From positions 1 through 25,568 of the forward strand of contig CAZPBO010000034.1 in NCBI GenBank assembly GCA_964584815.1: DNA of 25,568 nucleotides. The letters run 5' to 3'. Position 1 is the stretch's first letter, and each line of letters begins with the position of its first letter. Position numbers and translations under genes: made by a program. The notes below the pieces were generated by a model. That model saw only the letters and a list, made by a program, of their open reading frames with translations, was not told the DNA's origin and made no database searches. This DNA comes from CAZPBO01 sp964584815. GTDB lineage: Bacteria > Planctomycetota > SKW154. Positions 1-7,704 of this stretch are shown piece by piece.

Positions 1-3000
1 TTATGGTAAGTTTTGTCGGGGCACCGAGGACATAATGGTCATCATCGTACATATCGGTGAGGCGTGGGGCTGCCTGCGTCACCACCCCGCTTCTTTGCGC
101 CAGCAGACTGTATGACAACTTCAGCAGACCATCCACGCGTCGCAGATAAAGGAACAACTTTCCTCCCATCACCGCGTAGTCGGCAATCTGACCACGCTCT
201 TTCAGGAACTGAAGCGATGCATCATCTGGTATGCAGTTTGCCGGAATCGGCTCCTCAAGCACGGTCCATTGAAGTGGTTGTTTTGTGCGGATTGTCAACT
301 CCACGCTGATATGGTCGGCGATTGTGGCGATGTTTTTGCTGTAGCGGCGGGTTATGGAGATATTACGGCGCGGATTTTTGCCCCATCGCTCAAGTCGGAC
401 GCTGACAGCGGGGCTGCCTGGGGCTTCCACGACAATCTCGTTTTTGCCGTCAAGGAGGAACGGTGTGGCGTCAATAAGGCGCAATTTGAGCGCCTCTGTC
501 TGCCCATCTTCTTTTGTCATCTTAACGGTGCTAACCTGCCTACCGTTGACGAGCACTCTGACGGTGCCTGGGGTAAATACGGGGATGTTGCGGGACAGAG
601 CGATTGTTTCTATGGCGGCGGCAGCAGCGGTCGTGTTTTGCCAGCAACCGCCGCCCACCCACTTTTGCAACCGTCTGAGTCCTTCTTTTATCTGGTCGGA
701 AAAGAGGGAAGGGGAGGCGGTGATGAGGGCTTTGAGGGCAAGCGCGGTGGTTTCCTGTGCTCCGCCGCGGGGGGATATGTGGAGCGGTGTCCAGACGGCG
801 TTGCTGGCGAGCCGTGCCAGACGCCTTGCCGCGCATAGCAACTCCTCGCGTTCCCCACCCAGACGCGCAAGCCCAAGCAACCCCGACGCCAGCGCCAGCG
901 CATCCTCCCCTCTGCGCAGATACTCTTCCACAACCCCGCGCAGGCTGTCAGCCGCCTTCAGCAGGGTGCTGTCCTTGCTTGCCGCCGCCGCATTTGCTAT
1001 GTAGCCAAAAAGATACGCACAGAACGCCTCATATGGTGTCCCATCACGGCAGACAAAGTCGGATGTGCTTTTTGCCTGCAGGCATTTGGTGAGGCAGTTG
1101 ACCGCGCGTTTTATGCTTTTTGGGGAGACCATTATGCCGAACTCCGATGCGGATGTCAGGAAATTCAGCACATAGGCGGTGAAGAATGGGTCGGTTGCGT
1201 CGCCGCGGAACCATCCCCAGCCGCCGTCGCCGTTCTGCGTGGAGACAAGTTTCGCCACACCTGCGAGGAGATATTTACGGAGGCGTTTCTTCAGTTCTGG
1301 GGTGAAGCGCTTGGTCGCCAGGAGGTAGCGATAAGCGGCTGCGGTCACGAGCGCACCGCTCGTCACCTGCTCCACTCACCCGTGAGGGTAGCACGCCATC
1401 GCTTCCACCGACTGCAGCACCGTCTGGAAACCAGGATATGTGATGGAGACAAGACAGACCCGCTTTATGTCGCCTAAAGGCAGGTTGAAGAGGATTTTGC
1501 AGCGTCCGTCTCTGACAACGCGGCTGAATCTCGTAACATCAGGTTGCCCGGGCGGCAAAACATCAACATAGCGTCTGATACCATCAGAAAGCCCCGGCGC
1601 CACTGCCCTCAAGCAGTAGTAAAACCTGCCCACGCGTTTTGCCCTGACCCTGAAACGCACCGCCGCCATACCGTCCGCCGGCACAAGCACCCTCTTCCTG
1701 CTGTGTCCGATGACATCAAGTTCGTCGGCGCTCAAATCTATCCGTGCACACACATCGCGCCCTGTCCTGTTGGAAACCACAACCCCAAACTCAACCTCGT
1801 CGCCCATCACAAGCACAGGAGGCATATCGCTGCGGATGAAGAAGTCCAAACTCGTGCGGATGTTAAGCGAAACTGTTTTGACGCGCCCCTCTCTGTCGCT
1901 TGCCACAAGCGTCAGGCGGTTCTGGGAGACAGAATCGGGCAGACGGAAGCGGATGTCAAACTGCCCGTTTTTTGAGTTCAGATGGGGCGCCCAGAGCGCC
2001 GTCTCCGCAAAGTTCGTCCTTATGTGTATCTTCACCGTCGGACGCGGCATCACCTCGTTCCCCACACCCCAATCATCCACATAACCCACCGCGTTCAGAT
2101 TCCTGTTGGAGAAATTGTCAAACTGGGTGCCGCGGGGGAAGTCTCTGGCGCGACGGGGGCTTTCTGTATCCAGCGCCACAACTGCCGGACGCACAACCCT
2201 GTAGGGTCTCTTAAAGGGCGTGATGCGTAAGCCTGTGGGATGCCAACCAAATGGTGGCAGGGCAAGGTTGGACAGAACATCTCTGCTCCAGTTGCACTGA
2301 AGGAGTGGCCAGACCGCCTCCCGCATTGCCTTTGCCGTTCCATAGAGGACTTCTTCTGGCTTTGCTCTGAAGGGGTCAAGGAGCGCCAGCGCGGCGGAGT
2401 CCACGACAGATGCTCCCAGCGCCACATCCGCGCCGTTACCGTGCTCATCAACAACACGCACCGACATATCCAGCGCCTCTCCTGGACGAGCCACCTTCGG
2501 AACATTGCTCAAAAGAAGCGTCAATTTGCCACGCTTGTCAACATCCAGAAACTCGCCCGCCACAAGCAGCCCTTTTTGCCCGTTCCGCATATCCTCCGCA
2601 CAGCACCACGATACAACACTGCCGCATCCCCAGAACTTCGGCTTCACCACAATCTCGGCACGCCAACCATCCGCCATCCCATCCAAATCCACATCACCAC
2701 CTTCCTCTATCACCCCGTCTGGTCCCACTACGACAAAATGGATGCGCCTCTCAAGCGGCAGAAAACGACTGCCCACCCTCACAAGCACCACAGCAGGCTC
2801 CCCGTCCTCCGCTTTCACCACCGTCTCGGCGCTTATGGGATGCCCCCCTTCTGAAGCATGCGTCGTTACCGCCGCAACCATTCCCTCAACACCCTCCACA
2901 AAAATCTCCGCCGTCTGATGTTGCCTCCCCTGTCTGATACGCACACTCGCAAGCCCGTTCTCATCCGTCACCCCAACAACCTCTCTGCCGTTTACGCGGA

Positions 3001-4150
3001 CAAAGACCGATTTGAAGGGGACGGGACGCTTCAGTTTGTCGCGCACAAATATCTTCAGTCGGAAATCTTCCCCTACTCTGAAGAAGCGTTTCGGCACTCT
3101 GACATCAAGGATGTAGGGGTTGGTTGTGAATTGAACAAGGCGCTCAACGGTATCCTTGCGCCCGAACCTATCAAAAACGCTGATGCGCACAGTAAGCGCA
3201 TCCATATCGGGACGCAGACCCGCAAGCAACCTCCGCAAGTCGCTGCCACTGATGCGCAGACGCAAGGGTCTTCTCTCATCAATTGCCCCCTTCCACCTGT
3301 AGCGCACCTGTCTGGGTCCGAGAATTTCAATGGTTGCCTGCGCACCCTCAAGCGGCATACAACTGTAATACCCCGCGCGCACCTTTATCTCAAACTCCTT
3401 CGCCTGCGGCGTTATCCACTCGCAAACATCCGTATCCACCTTTATCACAGGCGCCCTGAAACGCTCCACCTTTATCCACGCAAGCGACGCAACACCTTTA
3501 TGCCCCACCTCAAGCAGATAATCCCCTCTGGGCATGTTCTTAACAAGTGGCAAATCGCAGAAAGCCACCCCATAGTCGTCCGTCCTTATTACCTGTCCCC
3601 ACAACTCCCGACCGCTTCTGTCCTTTAACACCACCCTTATCTTGGCTGCCGCAAGCGCCTTTATCTGCCTACCAACACGCCATCCCAGCACCCTCACACG
3701 CACTATCTCCCCAGGACGATAAATGCCTCTGTCGGTGTAGGCAAAAATCTCCACCGTCTCCCCCGAAGGCGTCTTTGTCAAGGACGGAAAAACAAGTGTG
3801 CCACGATACTTAACACCACGCCGCTCCAGATGTGCCTCAACACGCTTCACAGGCAAAAAACCTTTCCCCAAATCGCAGACAATAACCCCCCTTCTGTTCG
3901 TGCTGCCGACAGATTTGCCGTTGACGAAAACCTCTGCACCCGAAACAGGCTTCAAAAACCTGTCATAAACAACGGCGTAAAATCTGCTGAGATGGCAGTC
4001 CACACAGCGCGGAACAGCCGCAACCACAGCAAGTGGATAGACGCCATCTCCTTGCCGCTCTTCTTTGAAGTTGATGCCGACTCCAACACCGGAAAATAAC
4101 CACGCGAAAAATCCCGCAACGAGAAGGAGAAAGAGAATGAAGGAGCGCAT
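1..4150 (-). CDS. Alpha-2-macroglobulin family protein, probable selenoprotein (Sec925), 3' end beyond window
   Basis: Bacterial A2Ms are large envelope proteins that trap proteases by a strained Cys-Gln thioester. ATG at 4150 follows GGAGG with 8 nt spacing. Residues 4-20 form an N-terminal TM/signal anchor without a lipobox Cys. A CVDCH motif is at 49-53 and the MG2 hallmark YTDRGIYRPG at 138-147. The expected thioester motif is reached at residues 921-928, YPHG-X-VEQ, where X is encoded by TGA (1376-1378). I checked the frame from 1375 down to 1 and found no other stop. It encodes a typical thioester domain, including GDGGWGWFRGDATDPFFTAY. At least 1383 codons are present and the C-terminal end is outside the window. 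The gene has its own promoter downstream of a NapH-like gene; no pbpC partner is visible. The family call is firm. Selenocysteine at position 925 is inferred from the motif position, the intact downstream frame and the hairpin after TGA. A nonsense mutation or sequencing error is the alternative. Confidence 0.93.
1343..1367 (-). promoter_or_regulatory. Candidate bacterial SECIS hairpin after the A2M TGA
   Basis: Counting from the nucleotide after UGA, positions 13-19 (ACGAGCG) pair perfectly with 23-29 (CGCUCGU), leaving a GUG triloop at 20-22. If the closing G-C opens, the loop is GGUGC. Beyond a G-G mismatch (12/30) three more pairs form (9-11 with 31-33). In E. coli fdhF the SECIS loop GGU sits at 19-21 nt after UGA, and here GGU is also at 19-21. 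SelB recognises the G and U of the loop. Found by manual pairing; no folding energy was computed. Confidence 0.72.
1376..1378 (-). other. In-frame TGA at the A2M thioester cysteine: probable selenocysteine codon
   Basis: The codon order is TAC CCT CAC GGG TGA GTG GAG CAG, i.e. YPHG-[TGA]-VEQ. In A2M/C3 proteins this residue is the thioester Cys of the CxEQ motif. Sec is the natural isosteric replacement for Cys and is inserted at UGA when a SECIS follows. TGA is a genuine terminator elsewhere in the window, for example in the pfkB-like, kinase, RluD-like and polyferredoxin genes. Confidence 0.75.
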
Positions 4151-4182
4151 AGCGAAGACCTCCAGAATATCGTTTCCGATAG

Positions 4183-4211
4183 ATTATACCCATAAATTGC
4201 CAAAATGTCAA
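4183..4211 (-). promoter_or_regulatory. Consensus sigma-70 promoter of the A2M gene
   Basis: On the minus strand, TTGACA (4206-4211), a 17-nt spacer and TATAAT (4183-4188) match the consensus perfectly. Transcription should start near 4176, giving a leader of about 25 nt before the ATG at 4150. Two further TTGACA copies lie upstream at 4220-4225 and 4231-4236. The promoter lies between the stop of the polyferredoxin gene and A2M, so A2M can be transcribed independently. Confidence 0.85.
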
Positions 4212-4245
4212 CACAAAGTTGTCAAAAAATTGTCAACTGGGAATG

Positions 4246-5544
4246 TCAGGGTAGGACCTTCACCGCACCCGCAGGACAGTTGAACACACAAGTGCCGCAA
4301 CCTACGCACCGTTCCGCCACAACCTCAGGCGCCTCCCAACCGAACTTTGTCCTCACCCCTTTAATGGCGTTTTCAGGCTCAGCAGGGCAGACCTCCTGAC
4401 AGCCCATACAGGGACCGCTGCCGTTATGGGCGAAGCAGACATCTTTGTTTATGTGGGCTTTGCCGATAGGAGTTTGCCATTTTTGGGTGATGTTTTGGAA
4501 GTTTATGGCGCCGGTGGGGCAGACATCTCCGCAGGCGGTGCAGCGGAACTCACAGTTGCCGTTTTGGAAATCCAATTGTGGGGAGAGGTCTGGACCTGGG
4601 ACAATGACCCCGTTCGGGCAAGCGGCGACACAGAGGAAGCAGTGGATGCAGGATTGGGGGAGTGTCTTCTTTGCAGTGGGCGGACGCAGGACAGGTCTTT
4701 TTTTGCGGGGAAGGGAGAGGAAAACGCCTGCGGCGAAGCCGATGATGAGGGTGCGCAGGATATGGCGGCGTTCCTGAAGGGTTATCGGCGCCACCTGCTG
4801 CCGCCCCTTGACCACACCGAACCACAGCGCGTTCTGTGGACACACATCAATGCAGGAGAAGCAATTGATGCAAGCGCTTTGGGAGACTTTGCCGTTTATG
4901 ATGGCGCCTGTGGGGCAGGCGTTTCCGCAGGCGTTGCACTCTGTGCAGCGGTCTTGGGTTAGGCGGATTCTGAAGGGCGCGCGCAGGGAAAGGATTGAGA
5001 GCACTGCGCCGCTTGGGCAGATGAAACGGCAGAAAAAGCGGGGTTTGACAAGCGCCAGCAACACCCAGATGGCGGGAATCACAAGCGCCGCCAGCGATAC
5101 GGATACAGGATGCCGCGCTATTAAAGAGATGGCTTTTGTGGCGAAGCGGACGGTCTGAGTGTTTGGCTCAATAAGGAAGGGGAGCGTGGAGCCGAGGAGG
5201 AGCGCAGTAAGGGTCGCGGCGAGGACCGCGAAGCGGACGCGGTTTGCGGTCTTTGAATGTTGGGGTTTCTGTTTTCGGAGTCTGGCGATGATGTCTTGAG
5301 CGGCGCCGAGTGGGCACGCCCAACCGCACCACAGCCGCCCAAAAAAGGCGGTCAGAACAGCCATTGCGAAGGCGGCTAATGAGACCGCGGCAAGTCCTGT
5401 TCTTAAGGCGACCAGCAGATTTAGTGGTTGTGCGGCGACAAGCGCCTTTGCGGGAACGGGGGTTGCGCCGCGCAGAAGCAGCCACGCTGCCGCAAAGAAA
5501 GCCGCTCAAGAAACAGCCGCGACGGCAAGTCTTTTCCAGCGCAT
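4246..5544 (-). CDS. NapH-like membrane polyferredoxin with one in-frame TGA (codon 13)
   Basis: A membrane-bound multi-[4Fe-4S] electron carrier of the NapH/NapG-like type, probably moving electrons between quinol and periplasmic or membrane acceptors. Visible motifs are CGWACP (Cys73, Cys77), CRFICP, CTECNACGNACP, CINCFSCIDVCP, CIHCFLCVAACP, CEFRCTACGDVCP, CMGCQEVCP and CVGCGTCVFNCP. There are several N-terminal and central hydrophobic segments. The start ATG (5542-5544) directly follows the TAG of the upstream gene, which suggests translational coupling. From this start the protein is 432 residues, but codon 13 is TGA (5506-5508) inside the first hydrophobic segment. Codons 14-60 look like genuine TM1-loop-TM2 sequence, so starting at the next ATG (5364) would remove conserved-looking protein. 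The TGA may encode Sec (a hairpin follows) or may be a nonsense change or sequencing error. The gene ends at a TGA that is a natural terminus. Confidence 0.85.
5475..5493 (-). promoter_or_regulatory. Candidate SECIS-like hairpin after the polyferredoxin TGA
   Basis: Positions 16-20 after UGA (GCAGC) pair with 24-28 (GCUGC) around a GUG triloop at 21-23. The stem extends by a G-U wobble and, past a mismatch, a G-C pair. Loop sequence and distance nearly match the A2M hairpin (GUG at 20-22). A 5-bp stem in GC-rich DNA can arise by chance. Confidence 0.4.
5506..5508 (-). other. In-frame TGA in the polyferredoxin N-terminus: possible selenocysteine codon
   Basis: The residues around it are AVAAVS-[TGA]-AAFFAAAW, within the first predicted TM helix. 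It is the only stop between the coupled ATG at 5544 and the natural end at 4246. No conserved redox motif is obvious at this site, so the Sec reading is weaker than for A2M. Confidence 0.4.
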
Positions 5545-6642
5545 CTAATCACGCCTTAAGATGTCAAGACAGCGCTCAAACAACTCTGTCTTGGCGGTTT
5601 TCAGGAATTCAAACATAAACATTTCGGTTGTGACGGGGATAGCGCCTGCCAATTTGGCGCGCTCAATTGCCGTCTCCGTATCGGTTCGGCTATACGATGA
5701 CACAGCATCCGTTACAAGCAGCACCGTCAGATGGGGTGGGGTAGCCAGAACTGTCTGCCCAACGCATATGTGTGCCTCAATGCCGCACACGACCAGGGTT
5801 TTGGCGTTGAGAGTCTCAAGTTTCTGGAGGAATTTTGGTTCTCCGAAACAGCCGAAGGAGACCTTCTCAATCACATCAATGTTTGGGGGTAGGGCTTGCG
5901 CGACCTCTTTTATTGTGCGTCCCAGCCCTTTCGGGTATTGTTCTGTGAGGACAATAGGGATATCTGCGGTGCGGGCGAACCGCACAAGCCGCAACACATT
6001 CTTAAGCAGTCTTTCCTTTTGCTGCATAACAGGGAACAGTTTCTCCTGCATATCAACGACGACGAGGACGCAGCCGTCTTGAGGGACGAGTTGGCGGGCG
6101 GGCAGAACTGGACTATGGTGGGGTAGGGGTTTGAAGGAACGGATATAGTGTCTGGCGTTCTGGACATAGAGCATTTTTGTGCCGAGGACATACTCGTAGT
6201 CTTTGCGTTTCAGTGTTTTGACAGGCTTTGCGGGGATGCCAGCGACAACAGAGTTCGGCTCAACGGATGTGCTGTGTGTGACAACAGCGCCTTCGGCTAC
6301 AATTGCGCCTTTGCCAACTACCACCCAGTCGCTTACCACAGCGCGCATGCCGATTAGAGCATCGTCCTCAATGGTGCAGCAGTGGATAATAGCACCGTGG
6401 GCGATTGAAACCCTACTACCTATGGAGGTGACGGCTTCAGGGCGACTGTGCACCACGGCGTTGTCCTGTATGTTGCTTTCGTCCCCAATACGGATAGAGC
6501 CGAAATCGCCCCGTATAACAGCACCTGGTGCGACAAAGCAGTCGCGCCCAATCTCCACATCCCCTATCACCACCGCTTCGGGACAGACAAATGTTGTCGG
6601 AGCGATTCTGGGACGCTTTCCTTTAACCTCGTATATCCCCAT
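5545..6642 (-). CDS. Fusion of gamma-class carbonic anhydrase-like and isochorismatase-like hydrolase domains
   Basis: 365 residues in two domains. Residues 1-165 form a left-handed beta-helix of the gamma-carbonic anhydrase type (hexapeptide repeats), with His65, His82 and His87 in the spacing of the three Zn ligands of Cam, and RGD at 44-46. Residues 188-340 are an isochorismatase/cysteine-hydrolase domain, with the catalytic triad candidates Asp197 (VVVDMQ), Lys260 (IEKVSF) and Cys293 (GIEAHICV). Both active sites look intact. The first domain may hydrate CO2, while the second belongs to a family that cleaves amides, carbamoyl groups or vinyl ethers; the substrate cannot be read from sequence. 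The ATG has AGGAG 7 nt upstream. TAG is followed directly by the ATG of the polyferredoxin gene, indicating an operon. Confidence 0.88.
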   Translation of the reverse strand: MGIYEVKGKRPRIAPTTFVCPEAVVIGDVEIGRDCFVAPGAVIRGDFGSIRIGDESNIQDNAVVHSRPEAVTSIGSRVSIAHGAIIHCCTIEDDALIGMRAVVSDWVVVGKGAIVAEGAVVTHSTSVEPNSVVAGIPAKPVKTLKRKDYEYVLGTKMLYVQNARHYIRSFKPLPHHSPVLPARQLVPQDGCVLVVVDMQEKLFPVMQQKERLLKNVLRLVRFARTADIPIVLTEQYPKGLGRTIKEVAQALPPNIDVIEKVSFGCFGEPKFLQKLETLNAKTLVVCGIEAHICVGQTVLATPPHLTVLLVTDAVSSYSRTDTETAIERAKLAGAIPVTTEMFMFEFLKTAKTELFERCLDILRRD

Positions 6643-6671
6643 ATCGCTTCTCCTAATCTCTGCGGCTTGAA

Positions 6672-6677
6672 ATTATA
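6672..6677 (-). promoter_or_regulatory. -10 element for the carbonic anhydrase/isochorismatase operon
   Basis: TATAAT on the minus strand lies about 30 nt before the ATG at 6642, predicting a start near 6665. No good -35 is visible. The surrounding ATTATAAT (6672-6679) is palindromic, so a -10 hexamer can be read on both strands between these divergent genes. Confidence 0.5.
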
Positions 6678-6741
6678 ATCAAATCGGTGACGGTGCAGAA
6701 ATTTCGTCTGGTAATATAGGGAAAGAGGAGAGGAGTATGTT

Positions 6742-7704
6742 GTGGCGGTTGTGATATTTGGCTCCGTGGCGTTGGATGTGATAGAGATAGGTGGGCGGGT
6801 TTATAGGAATGTTTTGGGGGGTAGCGGGACATTTGCGGCGCTGGCGGCTTCCCTTTTCACAAAACCTGTTTATCTTGTCTGGGGTGTGGGGGACGATTTC
6901 CCCAAAGAGTATCTTAAGGTTTTTGAAGGGCGTGTGGACACGACATACCTTAAGCGCCGAGAAGGCATAAAGACATTCAGGTGGCATACAAGATATGACG
7001 AGCAAGACGAAAGTCGTCGGGAAACACTATATCTGACGGACGAGTTGAAGATGGGCTATGAGGTAGAGTTCGGCGGGGATGCAGCGGAGGGGGACTGGCT
7101 GCTTCTTGCCACAAGCGTTCCGGATTTGCAGAAGGAGGCGCTGTCGTTGTGGCGGGGCGGTAGGGTAGTATGCGACACCATAGAGACTTGGATACGCAAA
7201 AAGAGGCAGGCTCTTGAGGATGTGATAAGGCATTGCTGGGGTGTGTGCGTAAACGAGGAGGAGGCGAGGCTTCTGGTTGGGGGTAATGGAGCGGAGGCGG
7301 CGTTGGGGCTATGTGAGAGGTATGGGCTTTCTTCTGCGGTGGTGAAGTTGGGGCGCTACGGTGCGGTAGGTTGGGTTGACGGCGAATGGGCGGTTGCGGC
7401 AGGATATCCGCTTAAGCAAGTGGTGGACCCTACGGGAGCGGGAGATGTGCTGGCTGGAGCGGTTGTGGGGTATATGGATGGTGTTGGGCGCGCCGATGCG
7501 GATGCGTTGAGGGTTGGGCTGCTGTTCGGGGTGGCGGCGGCAAGTTTCTGCTGTGAAGTTGTGGGAGGAGTTGAATTTGCGGATGTGGGTGTGGAAGATA
7601 TTAAAAAGCGCGTATCGGCGTTAGCGACTTTCGCTGGGTGTGAGCATTTAAGCCGTATAAGGCGTCTTAACTACGGGGAGGAAGAGAATGTCCCACGAGG
7701 TTGA
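6742..7704 (+). CDS. PfkB-family carbohydrate/nucleoside kinase
   Basis: A ribokinase-fold ATP-dependent kinase of 320 residues, phosphorylating a sugar, nucleoside or similar hydroxyl compound. The N-terminal GG-type motif is LGGSGTFAAL, and the C-terminal anion-hole/catalytic motif is DPTGAGDVLAG with the catalytic Asp. Start is GTG at 6742, 6 nt after AGGAG; the ATG at 6737 is out of frame. The specificity is not clear. The 3' end overlaps the next gene by 17 nt, so the two are probably co-transcribed. Stops at TGA. The promoter is not clear. Confidence 0.88.
   Translation: MAVVIFGSVALDVIEIGGRVYRNVLGGSGTFAALAASLFTKPVYLVWGVGDDFPKEYLKVFEGRVDTTYLKRREGIKTFRWHTRYDEQDESRRETLYLTDELKMGYEVEFGGDAAEGDWLLLATSVPDLQKEALSLWRGGRVVCDTIETWIRKKRQALEDVIRHCWGVCVNEEEARLLVGGNGAEAALGLCERYGLSSAVVKLGRYGAVGWVDGEWAVAAGYPLKQVVDPTGAGDVLAGAVVGYMDGVGRADADALRVGLLFGVAAASFCCEVVGGVEFADVGVEDIKKRVSALATFAGCEHLSRIRRLNYGEEENVPRG

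Noticed and set aside
64..1092. Plus-strand open frames at the left end
   Set aside because: They are antisense to the continuing A2M frame and have low-complexity Pro/Ser/Arg composition typical of shadow frames.
1376..4150. A2M as a 924-residue complete gene ending at the TGA
   Set aside because: It would end immediately before the thioester residue, and the next 458 codons in the same frame encode the rest of the family.
1544..4399. Many plus-strand open frames opposite A2M
   Set aside because: The A2M family match on the minus strand explains this DNA; the plus-strand products lack domains and ribosome binding sites.
1376..5508. General reassignment of TGA to Trp, Gly or Cys
   Set aside because: TGA ends the pfkB-like, kinase, RluD-like, TPR-like, HEAT, first toroid and short zinc-ribbon genes at sensible positions and ends the polyferredoxin just before the A2M promoter. 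Only two in-frame TGAs are seen.
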